Under the pieces are notes generated by a model that was given only the letters and a program-made list of their open reading frames with translations, searched no databases and had not been told where the DNA came from. Source: Glycomyces niveus (GTDB lineage: Bacteria; Actinomycetota; Actinomycetes; Mycobacteriales; Micromonosporaceae). Taken from it: a stretch of 64,000 nucleotides of DNA. The stretch is taken from the NCBI RefSeq assembly GCF_017592475.1, contig NZ_JAGFNP010000002.1, positions 521,135 to 585,134 of the forward strand, written 5' to 3'. Each line of letters begins with the position of its first letter. Position 1 is the first letter of the stretch. The position numbers and the translations under genes are program-made. Of this stretch, positions 53,995-62,712 are shown piece by piece.

Positions 53995-54782
53995 CCTTCG
54001 ATTCTGCCACGCCGGAGGGCGCTCTTGAGTTGGCGTGCGCGGTGGGCCAGGCCCCAGCGGCTCACGTTCCAAAGGGCCTCAACGGTGATGGCGCCGCTCA
54101 TCTTGGAGGCTCCGGCGCGGCGCTCGGTGAAGACGATGGGGACTTCGCGGATGTCGAAGCCGGCTTTGACGGCGCGCCAGGTGAGGTCGATCTGGAAGCA
54201 GTAGCCGACGGAGTTGACGGTGTCGAGCTGGAGCTTATGGAGGGCGTCGAGGCGGTAGGCGCGGTAGCCGGCGGTGACGTCCTTGACGCGCAGGCCGAGC
54301 ATGGCGCGGGTGAAGACGCCGGCGCCGCGGGAGAGGGCGAGGCGATGGAGGGCCCAGTTGCGGACGGCGCCGCCGGGGATGTAGCGGGAGCCGATGGCGA
54401 CGTCGGCGCCGTCGTCGAGGGCGGCGAGGAGGCGGGGCAGGTCGGCGGGGTCGTGGGAGCCGTCGGCGTCCATTTCGACGACGGTGCGGTAGCCGTGCCG
54501 GGTGGCCCAGTCGAAGGCGGCGAGGTAGGCGGCGCCGAGGCCCTGCTTCTCGGCGCGGTGGAGGACGTGGACGCGGGGTTCGGCGGCGGCGAGGGCGTCG
54601 GCGAGGTCGCCGGTGCCGTCGGGCGAGGAGTCGTCGACGATGAGGATGTCGATGCGGTCGCATCCGGCGAGGGCGGCGGCGACGGTGGTCTCGATGTTGT
54701 CGCGCTCGTTGTACGTCGGAATGGCCACAATGGCCGGACTGGTGTCACTGCCGGCGGGGCACTGGTCCGGGTACTCGCTCAT
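53991..54782 (-). CDS. Polyprenol monophosphomannose synthase (Ppm1-like)
   Basis: A 263-residue GT2 glycosyltransferase. It transfers mannose from GDP-mannose to polyprenyl phosphate for mannosylation of lipoglycans and secreted proteins. IVAIPTYNERDNIETTVAAA, ILIVDDSSPDGTGDLADALA, VVEMDADGSHDP (DxD-type) and VPIVFTERRAGASKMSG match dolichol-phosphate mannose synthases. No membrane domain. It follows lnt; in mycobacteria the two are fused as Ppm1, here they are separate neighbours. Confidence 0.93.
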   Translation of the reverse strand: MSEYPDQCPAGSDTSPAIVAIPTYNERDNIETTVAAALAGCDRIDILIVDDSSPDGTGDLADALAAAEPRVHVLHRAEKQGLGAAYLAAFDWATRHGYRTVVEMDADGSHDPADLPRLLAALDDGADVAIGSRYIPGGAVRNWALHRLALSRGAGVFTRAMLGLRVKDVTAGYRAYRLDALHKLQLDTVNSVGYCFQIDLTWRAVKAGFDIREVPIVFTERRAGASKMSGAITVEALWNVSRWGLAHRARQLKSALRRGRIEG

Positions 54783-54794
54783 CGCGTCGGCTTT

Positions 54795-56489
54795 CTAGGT
54801 CTGGCTGCGGCGGTGCTTGACATTGATCAAGATGGCGCAGGCCAGGGCCACCAGTGCCGCTCCGGTGAGGACCGCTTCAGGAAGGATACCCACTGTGGAG
54901 GCGGGAGTCGAGCGGTCGGAGAGGGTCAGGTCCGATTGGATGACGGCGGCGGTGTTGAACTCGGTGGCCTGGGAGACCTGGCCGGTGTGGTCGGTGAAGC
55001 CGGAGACGCCGACGGTGGAGGCCATGAGGCCGTCGCGGGCGTGCTCGATGGAGCGCAGTTGGACCATGGCGAGCTGCTGCTGGGCCTCGTTGGTGTCGAA
55101 GGTGGCGTTGTTGGTGCCGACGGCCATGAGCTGGGCGCCGTCGAGGACGGATTCGCGGGTCTCGGCGTCGAAGGCGATCTCGAAGCAGATGAGGCCGGCT
55201 AGGGTGTGGTCGCCGACTTCGACGATGCCGGGGTTCTGGCCGTGCTCGAATCCGGCGACGTTGTCGAGGCCTTCGGACATGCGCGGGTCGATCCACCCGG
55301 CGACGGTGCTGAAGAAGGCCTTGTAGGGCACGTACTCGGCGAACGGCACGGGGTGGCGCTTGGAGTACATGTAGACCGGGCCCTCTTCGGGGTCCCAGAC
55401 GATGGTCATGTTCGCGCGGGTGCCGTCGTCGTTGTGGACGATGCCGCCCAGGACGATGGGCGCGCCGATGGCGGCGGCGGCCTGGCTGATGCGTTCGTAG
55501 GCGTCGGCGTTGGCGATGGGGTCGATGTCGGAGGCGTTCTCGGGCCACATGACGATGTCGGGGCGTTCGGCGCGGCCTTCGTTGACGGCGTCGGCGAGGT
55601 CGAGGGTGGCCTGGACATGGTTGTCGAGGACGGCGCGGCGCTGCTCGTTGAAGCTCAGGCCGAGGCGCGGGACGTTGCCTTGGACGACGGCGACGTTGAC
55701 GACCTCACCGTCGGGGGCGGTCGAGCCGAGCGGCAGCGCGAGCGGGGCCAGCGCGGTGAGCGCGGCGGCGGCGGTGAACGCGGCGGCCTTGCGCAGTCCC
55801 GCGGTCCGCTTCGTGGACGTCGCCGATTTACGGCTCGCAAGCGTCGCCGAGACTGCGAATCCGGCGGTGAGGAGGAAACCGCCCGAAAGGGCGACGAGGA
55901 AGCTGAGGAAGGGCGCGCCGCCGAGCCAGATCGCGGCCGCGGTGGGCGCGTCGGCCTGGCTGAAGGCGAGGTTGCCCCAGGGGAAGCCGCCGAAGGGCTG
56001 GCGGGAGCGCAGGGCCTCTTCGGCGACCCAGGCGACGCCGGTGAGGGGCGCCCAGGTCCAGCGGTGGGTGTCGATGAGGCGCGAGCAGGCCGCCAGGCCC
56101 ATGCCGAGCAGCCCCATCGCGAGCGCTTCGAGGCCGCACAGGAACAGCCACGGCCACTGGCCGACCTGCGTGGAGGACCAGGACAGGAGCGGCAGGAAGA
56201 ACGCCATGCCGTACACGAAGCCGACGCCGAGGCCGCCGCGGAGGCGGCGGCGGTGGACGGCGGCGCCGAGCCCGGCGACGGAGACGGCCGCGAGGGGCCA
56301 GGCGCCGTAGGGCGGGAAGGCGAGGACGGCCAGGAGGCCGGAGGCGATCGCGAGGAGGAGCGCGGCGGGCAGGGTGAGACGGCGCCCGAGCGGGGCGTCG
56401 GTGAGCAGGAGCGGGCGGCGCTTCGGCGCGGGCGGCGTCGCCTCGGGCGTCGGGGCGGCGTCGCGGTCGTCGTCGATCACGGTGCTCAA
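54795..56489 (-). CDS. lnt: Apolipoprotein N-acyltransferase
   Basis: A 564-residue membrane enzyme with six to eight helices and an outside nitrilase domain (about 245-510) that acylates the N-terminal cysteine of lipoproteins. The triad is intact: E in IVMWPENASDIDP, K in YSKRHPVPFAEYVPYK, C in AGLICFEIAFDAET. A polar loop, SATLASRKSATSTKRT (about 211-226), between helices coincides with the 30-bp dispersed repeat. TTG at 56489 with GAGGAG upstream. A long, structured leader may precede it. Confidence 0.92.
   Translation of the reverse strand: MSTVIDDDRDAAPTPEATPPAPKRRPLLLTDAPLGRRLTLPAALLLAIASGLLAVLAFPPYGAWPLAAVSVAGLGAAVHRRRLRGGLGVGFVYGMAFFLPLLSWSSTQVGQWPWLFLCGLEALAMGLLGMGLAACSRLIDTHRWTWAPLTGVAWVAEEALRSRQPFGGFPWGNLAFSQADAPTAAAIWLGGAPFLSFLVALSGGFLLTAGFAVSATLASRKSATSTKRTAGLRKAAAFTAAAALTALAPLALPLGSTAPDGEVVNVAVVQGNVPRLGLSFNEQRRAVLDNHVQATLDLADAVNEGRAERPDIVMWPENASDIDPIANADAYERISQAAAAIGAPIVLGGIVHNDDGTRANMTIVWDPEEGPVYMYSKRHPVPFAEYVPYKAFFSTVAGWIDPRMSEGLDNVAGFEHGQNPGIVEVGDHTLAGLICFEIAFDAETRESVLDGAQLMAVGTNNATFDTNEAQQQLAMVQLRSIEHARDGLMASTVGVSGFTDHTGQVSQATEFNTAAVIQSDLTLSDRSTPASTVGILPEAVLTGAALVALACAILINVKHRRSQT
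55822..55851 (-). repeat. 30-bp dispersed repeat, copy in lnt
   Basis: 28 of 30 positions match 17069-17098 in gcvP, with changes only at the 8th and 22nd base. Same orientation and both copies on the coding strand's complement, in different reading contexts of unrelated genes. Confidence 0.75.
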
Positions 56490-56595
56490 GTAGGGCGCTC
56501 CTCGCTCGTACGCGGGCTGGCGGGCCGGTGCGCGGCCCGCGGCGAGGAGTCCTCGCCTTGCCGGTCGGGGCTCTAGCGTACTGCGGGTACGGCAA

Positions 56596-56625
56596 AGGGG
56601 CGTAGCTGTGTCCGGCTACGCCCCT
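56596..56625 (-). terminator. Hairpin upstream of lnt
   Basis: A perfect 11-bp stem (AGGGGCGTAGC and its complement), an eight-base loop, and CCCCTTTGCC at the exit on the minus strand. It stands 107 bases before the lnt start and about 380 bases after the amidohydrolase stop. Confidence 0.6.
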
Positions 56626-56935
56626 CGCACGGGTTTCTCCCAGTCCCTGTACGGCCGGTGTCCCCTGCGGCGTCCGCTGGTGATCTTCGGACCAACTCGC
56701 ACCCGTCTGGCTGAGCGTCTACGAGTTGTTGTCTAGGGATCTCCTGCGTCTGCTGCGGGTCCACCACCGGCGACCGGCTCGCCTTCCTCCGCCGACCCCC
56801 GCGATCTGGACCTGGCCGCCGGTAGCAGTGCGGCCGCGCTGCCACCTTGTCCAGTCTGCGTGGGAGCAAAGCAAGTCGAGTCGCCCCCGACGTTCGGCGG
56901 GCTTCCGTCTCCGGTCGTCCGCCGAGGACCAGACC
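56596..56935 (-). ncRNA. Candidate structured RNA or long lnt leader
   Basis: The gap 56490-57002 (513 bases) has no credible protein gene. On the minus strand TTGACG and TACGGT, 19 bases apart (about 56935-56970), could be a promoter. Downstream, CAACTCG and CGAGTTG enclose a GC-rich loop (about 56690-56730), and the stretch ends in the hairpin at 56596-56625. It does not show the conserved cores of RNase P RNA, tmRNA or SRP RNA. Either a small RNA of about 340 nt or a regulatory leader of lnt. Confidence 0.35.
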
Positions 56936-57002
56936 ACCGTAAGCCAAACTGCGCCGATGGCGTCAACCGGGTCGGATTTTTGGTTCCACAATTTTTCTCG
57001 CG

Positions 57003-58601
57003 TCAGGCGTCCCGCGGAGTCGGCGCTGGCCAGGCGGCCGACCAGATCACCTGGCCGTCGGCGATGGTCATGGCGCACTTGGGATCGGGGACGCCCGGGT
57101 CACTCAGGTCGGGGAGTCCCCCGTCCGTGAGCTCCCACACGGTGAAATTCGCGCGGGTGTGCGGGACGAGGGAGCCTGCGTCGTCGACGCCGAGGGCCCT
57201 CCAGCCGCCTCTGGTGGCCGCGGTGAAGGCCGCGGCCATCGGGAGGCGGGAGACGGGGTTGCGGTGGCGCACGGCGGCTCTGACGCCGCCCCAGGGGTCG
57301 AGGGCGGTCACCGGCGAGTCCGATCCGAAGGCGAGGGGGACGCCGACGCCGGCGAGCTTGGAGAGGGGGTTGGCGGCGAGGGCGCGTTCGCGGCCGAGGC
57401 GGGTGGCGTACATGCCGTCGGGGCCGCCCCAGGCGGCGTCGAACGCGGGCTGGACGGAGGCGTGGACGCCGTGGTGGACCATGCGGGCGATGAGTGCGGC
57501 GTCGAGGAGTTCGGCGTGCTCGATGCGGTGGCGGGCGTGGCGGATCGCGTCGAGGCCGAGCACGGGTTCGACCGCGTCGAGGCCGTCCATGACGTTGGCG
57601 ATCGCGCCGTCGCCGATGGCGTGGAAGGCGGCGGGGAGGCCCGTCTCGTGGCAGTCGAGGAGGTGGGCGGCGATGTCTTCGGCGGTCAGGTACTCGGCGC
57701 CGAGGGTGTCGGCGTCGCGGTAGGGCTCGCGCAGGAGGGCGGTGCGGGCGCCGAGGGACCCGTCGGCGGAGAGGTCGCCGCCGCAGCCGTGGGCGCCGAG
57801 GTCGCGGGCTTTGGCGGCGGCGCGCAGCTCGCCCCACCAGCCGTGCACGGCGGGGTTGCCGGGGGCCTGCCCGAGTTCGACGAGGCCTTGGAACTCCTTC
57901 TCCCCCAGCGGGTCGGCGGCGACGGGGATGAAGTGCTCGGCGACGGCGGCGATGCCGCGCTGTGCGGCGGTGGCGAGGGCGTGCTCGGCCAGCGCGAGGC
58001 GCTGGGAGACGGGGACGCGGGTGCCGAGGGTGGCGCGGGCGGCCTTGTGGGCGGCGCGGGTGAGGACGCCGGAGGGGTCGTAGCCGTCGTGGTCGGCGAG
58101 TTCGGGGTGCTCGGCGAGGAGGCGCGGGGTGGCGATGCCGGTGTGCCCGCAGGCGCGCGAGAGGTAGGCGATGCGGCCGCCGGCGGCGTGTTCGATCGCC
58201 TCGCCGGTGGGGAGGGCGGGGTCGTCCCAGGTGGTCTCGTCCCAGCCGCCGGCGAGGATGAGCGCGTCGGCGGGGGTGGTGCGGGCGAAGGCGGCGAGGT
58301 GGTCGAGGACGGCCACGGCGGAGCGGTCGGCGGCGAAGTGGAGGCCGGCGAGGGCCGCTCCGGTGGCGGTGAGGTGGACGTGGGAGTCGACGAAGGCGGG
58401 CAGGACCAGCCCGCCGCCGAGGTCTTCGATGCGGTCGGCGGCGGGCGCGTCGGTCCCGTCGCCGACCCACTCGATGCGGTCGGCGACGGTGAGCAGGGCC
58501 GTCGCGGCGGGACTGGTCGGGCTGAGGACGCGGCCGCCGCGCCACAGGACGCGTTCGGCCGCTGCGGCGCCGGTCTTCTGGAGGAGGCTCATGCCTCCCA
58601 T
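57003..58601 (-). CDS. Amidohydrolase (YtcJ-like, amidohydrolase 3 family)
   Basis: A 532-residue metal-dependent hydrolase. LPAFVDSHVHLTATGAAL has the HxH metal site; FHAIGDGAIANVMDG and RHRIEHAELL supply later His residues; FGSDSPVTALDPWGGVRAAV holds the last Asp. The family cleaves amide, imide or ring bonds in varied substrates. It starts four bases after the stop of an amino-acid ABC ATPase gene, so it belongs to that transport operon; the imported compound or a derivative may be its substrate (inference). An inverted repeat GGAGGC/GCCTCC (58583-58598) overlaps the start region. Confidence 0.88.
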   Translation of the reverse strand: MGGMSLLQKTGAAAAERVLWRGGRVLSPTSPAATALLTVADRIEWVGDGTDAPAADRIEDLGGGLVLPAFVDSHVHLTATGAALAGLHFAADRSAVAVLDHLAAFARTTPADALILAGGWDETTWDDPALPTGEAIEHAAGGRIAYLSRACGHTGIATPRLLAEHPELADHDGYDPSGVLTRAAHKAARATLGTRVPVSQRLALAEHALATAAQRGIAAVAEHFIPVAADPLGEKEFQGLVELGQAPGNPAVHGWWGELRAAAKARDLGAHGCGGDLSADGSLGARTALLREPYRDADTLGAEYLTAEDIAAHLLDCHETGLPAAFHAIGDGAIANVMDGLDAVEPVLGLDAIRHARHRIEHAELLDAALIARMVHHGVHASVQPAFDAAWGGPDGMYATRLGRERALAANPLSKLAGVGVPLAFGSDSPVTALDPWGGVRAAVRHRNPVSRLPMAAAFTAATRGGWRALGVDDAGSLVPHTRANFTVWELTDGGLPDLSDPGVPDPKCAMTIADGQVIWSAAWPAPTPRDA

Positions 58602-58605
58602 GATG

Positions 58606-59361
58606 TCAGTCGACGGGGTGCAGGATGCGGTGGAGGAAGCTGCGGGCCCGTTCGGTCTGCGGGTTGGAGAGGACTTCGGCGGGCGGCCCGGACTCGACGA
58701 TGACGCCGCCGTCGAGGAAGAGCACCCGGTCGGCGACCTCGCGGGCGAAGCTCATCTCGTGGGTGACCACGAGCATCGTCATGCCTTCGGCCGCAAGGCC
58801 TTTCATGACGCCCAGGACTTCGCCGACGAGTTCGGGGTCGAGGGCGCTGGTGGGTTCGTCGAAGAGCATGAGCTTGGGCTTCATGGCGAGGGCGCGGGCG
58901 ATGGCGACGCGCTGCTGCTGGCCGCCGGACAGTTGCGAGGGCTTGGCCTGCTCCTTGCCTTCGATGCCGACCTCGGCGAGGCGGCGCCGGGCCTCGGCGA
59001 TCGCTTCGTCCCTGGGGGTCTTGGAGACCCGCCGCTGAGCGATGGTGACGTTGTCGAGGATGGTGAGGTGGCTGAAGAGGTTGAACTGCTGGAAGACCAT
59101 GCCGATGTCGCGGCGGGCGGCGTCGAGGTCGGCGTCGGGGCCGGTCATGTCGTGCCCGGCGGCGGTGATGGTGCCGTCGGTGGGGGTCTCCAGGAGGTTG
59201 ACGCAGCGCAGCAGTGTGGACTTGCCGGAGCCGGAGGGCCCGATGAGGCACACGACTTCGCCTTCGGCGATGTCGAGGTCGATGCCGCGCAGGACCTCGT
59301 TGTCGCCGAAGCGCTTGCGCAGGCCCCGTACTCGCACGATCGGGGTCGCTTCGGTGTTCAT
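58606..59361 (-). CDS. Polar amino-acid ABC transporter ATPase (GlnQ type)
   Basis: A 251-residue ABC ATPase. Walker [22 protein letters not shown]-loop [17 protein letters not shown], signature [20 protein letters not shown], Walker [21 protein letters not shown] and the switch His in [12 protein letters not shown]. It powers the importer made with the permease (ATGA overlap) and the binding lipoprotein. Confidence 0.95.
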   Translation of the reverse strand: MNTEATPIVRVRGLRKRFGDNEVLRGIDLDIAEGEVVCLIGPSGSGKSTLLRCVNLLETPTDGTITAAGHDMTGPDADLDAARRDIGMVFQQFNLFSHLTILDNVTIAQRRVSKTPRDEAIAEARRRLAEVGIEGKEQAKPSQLSGGQQQRVAIARALAMKPKLMLFDEPTSALDPELVGEVLGVMKGLAAEGMTMLVVTHEMSFAREVADRVLFLDGGVIVESGPPAEVLSNPQTERARSFLHRILHPVD

Positions 59362-60185
59362 CGGGTTTCTCCTCGCTTCTCGAGGCGGCGGGCGAGCAGA
59401 CCGAGCGGGATGGTCAGGAGCAGGTAGAGGAGGCCGCCGACGAGCAGCGGGGTGGCGTTGGCCTCGGAGGTGAGCTCGTTGCGGGCGAACTTGGAGAGTT
59501 CCATGGTGGCGGTGGTGACGCCGAGGACGAACACGAGGCTGGAGTCCTTGGTGAGCATCACGAGCTCGTTCGTCAAGGGCGGGATGACGATCCGCAGCGC
59601 CTGCGGCAGGACCACGGTGACCATGGTGCGGGTGTGGCTCATGCCGAGCGACCGGGCCGCCTCGATCTGTCCTTTGGGGACGGCCTGGATGCCGGCGCGG
59701 ACGCTTTCGGCGATGTAGGCCGAGGAGGTGAGGCCGAGGCCGATGGCGACCTGGCCGTAGACGCCGCCGGGGTACTGGATGCCGGGGAAGGCCTGCGGGA
59801 CGCCGAAGCCGACGAGGAACAGCACCAGCAGCGCGGGCAGGCCCCGGAAGATCTCGACGTACCCGGTGGCGAACCACCGGTAGGGGCCGAACGTCGAGAC
59901 CCGCATGAGCGCGATCGGCACGCCCACGACCATGCCGAAGACGAACGCGAGCAGGGTGTAGACGATCGTGTTCCAGAACGGCGTCCACACCGCCGGGAAC
60001 ATCGCGGCGGCGATGTCGAGCTGGAAGAACGAGTCGGCGATCCGCCCCCAGTCGGCGACGACGGCCAGCGCGATCACGACGGCGGCGAGGACGGCGTACT
60101 GGATGGCGCGGGAGAGGCGCCGCCGCTGCCTCGGGGTCATGCGGCGGTCGAGGGGCTCGGCCCCGGTGTCGGTTGCGGCGTCCAC
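59358..60185 (-). CDS. Polar amino-acid ABC transporter permease
   Basis: A 275-residue HisM/GlnP-type permease with about five helices and the EAA motif [20 protein letters not shown]. Its GTG start shares one base with the stop of the binding-protein gene (TAGTG), and its own stop overlaps the ATPase start. One permease gene only, so it probably forms a homodimer. Confidence 0.93.
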   Translation of the reverse strand: MDAATDTGAEPLDRRMTPRQRRRLSRAIQYAVLAAVVIALAVVADWGRIADSFFQLDIAAAMFPAVWTPFWNTIVYTLLAFVFGMVVGVPIALMRVSTFGPYRWFATGYVEIFRGLPALLVLFLVGFGVPQAFPGIQYPGGVYGQVAIGLGLTSSAYIAESVRAGIQAVPKGQIEAARSLGMSHTRTMVTVVLPQALRIVIPPLTNELVMLTKDSSLVFVLGVTTATMELSKFARNELTSEANATPLLVGGLLYLLLTIPLGLLARRLEKRGETR

Positions 60186-60970
60186 TACTGCCCGGTGTCC
60201 CCGGTGTAGGGCTCGCCGATCCACTTCTCGTACAGCTCGGCGTAGGTGCCGTCCTCGAAGGCCTGCTTGAGCATGGCGTTGACTTCGTCCAGGAGTTCGG
60301 TGTTGTCCTTCTGGACGGCGAAGCCGTAGTGCTCTTCGGTCTCGATGGTCTGGACGAGGGCGAGGTCGGGGGCGTCGGCGATCATGGCGGTCCAGGTGGC
60401 GAGGTCGGCGATGGAGGCGTCGACGCTGCCGGCGCTGAGCGCGGAGGCGATGTCGCCCATGGTCTCGAAGGCGACGGGCTCGTAGCCGAACTCGGCGGCG
60501 TGGTCGTTGGCGTAGGTCTCGCCGGTGGTGCCGGACTGGACGGCGACCTGGAGACCGGAGAGGTCTTCGAGCGAGGCGACGGCGGACCCGCTGGGCGCGA
60601 CGAGGGCCTGGTCGGCGCGGTAGTACGCGTCGGACATGCCCATGGCCTCCTGGCGCTCCTCGGTGATGGTGAGGCCGGCGGCGGCGATGTCGCAGGTGCC
60701 GGCGTTGAGGGCCGAGCCCGAGCCGATGGAGTCGAAGTCGATCTCAACGACTTCGACGGTCTGGTCGAGGCGCTCGGCGAGGAGGTTCATGAGGTCCATG
60801 TCGAAGCCGACGTACTCGCCGCCCTCCATGAACTCGAAGGGCTCGAAGGGGACGTTCGTGCAGACGGTCAGGGTGGAGTCGTCGCCGGAGTCCGACGTGC
60901 AGGCGGCGGCGGCGAGCCCGGTCCCGATCAGGGCCAGTGCGGCGGCGGCGCGGCGGGCGTTGGTGTTCAC
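60185..60970 (-). CDS. Polar amino-acid-binding lipoprotein
   Basis: A 261-residue family-3 binding protein. Signal with a lipobox-like end ([15 protein letters not shown]), then [34 protein letters not shown] and [20 protein letters not shown], the typical amino-acid binding cleft with the conserved Arg. GTG at 60970 is chosen: GAGGAG stands upstream, while an earlier TTG would overlap that site. First gene of a four-gene operon ending with an amidohydrolase. Confidence 0.92.
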   Translation of the reverse strand: MNTNARRAAAALALIGTGLAAAACTSDSGDDSTLTVCTNVPFEPFEFMEGGEYVGFDMDLMNLLAERLDQTVEVVEIDFDSIGSGSALNAGTCDIAAAGLTITEERQEAMGMSDAYYRADQALVAPSGSAVASLEDLSGLQVAVQSGTTGETYANDHAAEFGYEPVAFETMGDIASALSAGSVDASIADLATWTAMIADAPDLALVQTIETEEHYGFAVQKDNTELLDEVNAMLKQAFEDGTYAELYEKWIGEPYTGDTGQ

Positions 60971-61128
60971 CTGAGGGCTCCTCAAAGTTCGCTGATTCGC
61001 TGATCATTCCGTTCGGACACTCCCATCGTTGTTCCAGCCGGTGGAAAATGTGGCTGGTTTCGCACTAAAGGAGGCGGTTGCATCGGCGTTCTCACGCTGT
61101 GTCGGACAGGCGTGAGACAGTGGTGGGC

Positions 61129-62034
61129 ATGCTGATGCTCATCGACGCCGCCTCGCTGTGGTACCGCGCCTACTACGGGCTGCCCTCCTCGATCAAGGCC
61201 CCTGACGGGCGGCGCGCGGGCGCGGTGCGGGGCTTCTTCGACGGGCTGGCCGTGCTGGCGCGCAAGTACTCCCCCACCGGGATGGTGTGCTGCCTGGAGG
61301 GGAACTGGCGGCCGGAGTGGCGCATCGAGCTCATGCCGGCGTACAAGGCGGCGCGGGCGCTGCCTGACGGCTCGGAGGACACCCCCGAGGGTCTCGAGGA
61401 CCAGGTCGCGGGGATCGAGGCGCTGCTCCCGGCCCTGGGCGTGGCCACGGCGACCCACCCGAGGTTCGAGGCGGACGACGTGATCGCGACGCTGGCGGCG
61501 CGCACGGCAGAGCCGGTGATCGTGGTGACCGGCGACCGGGACCTGTTCCAGCTCGTCGACGATGAGCGCGACCGCAAGGTCGTATACCTCGCGCGCGGGA
61601 TATCTAAAGCAGAATTGTTCGACGGCGAGGCGGTCGCGACGAAGTTCGGCGTCGCGCCGGAGCACTACGTGGACTTCGCGGTCCTGCGCGGCGACCCCTC
61701 GGACGGGCTTCCGGGCGTCAAGGGCATCGGCGCGAAGACAGCGGTGACGCTGGTGAACACCTTCGGCGGCATCGCCGGGCTCAAGGCCGCCGCGGCCGAG
61801 GACGGCTCGGACCTGCCCGAGCGCCAGCGCAAGGCGATCAGCGAGGCCGGCGATTACCTCGACCGGGCCGTCAAGACCTCGACCGTCGTCGCCGACGTCG
61901 ACGTCCCCCTGATCGACGCCACCCTCCCGGTATCCCCGAAGGACCCCGCGCGCGTCGAAGCCCTCGCAGCCGAATGGGGCGTCGCCTCAGCCCTCAAGCG
62001 CTTCCACGAGGCCATCGCCCTCGAAGCGGCCTAG
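61129..62034 (+). CDS. 5'-3' exonuclease (FEN/PolA-N family)
   Basis: A 301-residue stand-alone flap nuclease like the N-terminal domain of DNA polymerase I. LMLIDAASLWYRAYYGLPSS, FEADDVIATLAARTAEPVIV, VTGDRDLFQLVDDER and LRGDPSDGLPGVKGIGAKTA supply the acidic metal cluster and the helix-hairpin-helix. It would remove RNA primers or flaps. ATG at 61129 lies seven bases after GACAGT, fitting a leaderless mRNA. Confidence 0.93.
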   Translation: MLMLIDAASLWYRAYYGLPSSIKAPDGRRAGAVRGFFDGLAVLARKYSPTGMVCCLEGNWRPEWRIELMPAYKAARALPDGSEDTPEGLEDQVAGIEALLPALGVATATHPRFEADDVIATLAARTAEPVIVVTGDRDLFQLVDDERDRKVVYLARGISKAELFDGEAVATKFGVAPEHYVDFAVLRGDPSDGLPGVKGIGAKTAVTLVNTFGGIAGLKAAAAEDGSDLPERQRKAISEAGDYLDRAVKTSTVVADVDVPLIDATLPVSPKDPARVEALAAEWGVASALKRFHEAIALEAA

Positions 62035-62044
62035 TTCACAACAC

Positions 62045-62061
62045 GTTCGAGACCCTCGAAC
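62045..62061. repeat. Short hairpin after the exonuclease gene
   Basis: GTTCGAG-ACC-CTCGAAC, a perfect 7-bp stem ten bases past the stop. It may be a weak terminator; the rest of the gap to 62260 shows no gene. Confidence 0.45.
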
Positions 62062-62260
62062 ACCGGAACTGTCGTACCCCCGGCGGGCTCTTGAAACCGG
62101 GGCCCCAAACCCAGACCCGCGATGCACGGTCGGCGTGCCCGCCGGAAGCCCGGCAGGCTGTCCGCCCAGAGCACGAAGCGCGGGCTTCTCGGCGCCGCCC
62201 CGAGACGCGCGGCGCAAAGAGGGGGCGGCTCGGCCGCCGCACAGTGGACGGCTCGGGCGG

Positions 62261-62638
62261 CTACTCCCAGACCGTTGCGGCCGCTTCGAATTCGGCGCGG
62301 TCGGAGTGCACGGGGATGACGCACACGATGTGGCCGCCGGGCGCGCGCAGCGTCCGGCACTCGAGCCAGCGCGAGACCTCGGTGGCGCCGAGCGCGATGA
62401 GCCGCGCGGTCTCGGCGTCGAGGTCGTCGGTCTCCATGTCCACATGGATGCGCGGCTCGCCCTCGTCGAGGCGCTGCACCACGGTCACCAGCCCCGGCAG
62501 CGCGCCTTCGAGGACCGTGAACTGCTCCTCCCCCGGGGTCGGCCGCGTGGTCACGCCCAGGGCGCCCGACCAGAAGGCGGTCGCCGCCTCGGCATCGGTG
62601 GTGTCGATCAGGACCGTCGAGATGCGACTGCGGTGCAC
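62261..62638 (-). CDS. VOC/glyoxalase-family protein
   Basis: A 125-residue vicinal-oxygen-chelate domain protein with two beta-alpha-beta-beta-beta units (ISTVLIDTTDAEAATAFWSG, then PRIHVDMETDDLDAETARLI). HVDMETDD and VSRWLECRTLRAPGGHIVCV look like the divergent Glyoxalase_6 subgroup of actinobacteria. Metal ligands are only partly evident, so it may bind rather than convert a ligand. GTG start after GGAAGGA. Confidence 0.82.
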   Translation of the reverse strand: MHRSRISTVLIDTTDAEAATAFWSGALGVTTRPTPGEEQFTVLEGALPGLVTVVQRLDEGEPRIHVDMETDDLDAETARLIALGATEVSRWLECRTLRAPGGHIVCVIPVHSDRAEFEAAATVWE

Positions 62639-62712
62639 GGGGATTCCTTCCAGTTCAGTCCGAGCCGGCCCGGCCGATGAGCGGCCGGACCGGTCGGCGC
62701 GTCAGGCCGGGC

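Noticed and set aside
56596..57000. RNase P RNA, tmRNA or SRP RNA gene
   Set aside because: Neither strand shows the conserved GAGGAAAGTCC core, an Ala-tag frame with tRNA-like end, or the SRP tetraloop region.
62036..62260. A small gene or tRNA in the gap after the exonuclease gene
   Set aside because: Frames there are low-complexity and antisense-like, and no cloverleaf with a T-loop is visible.
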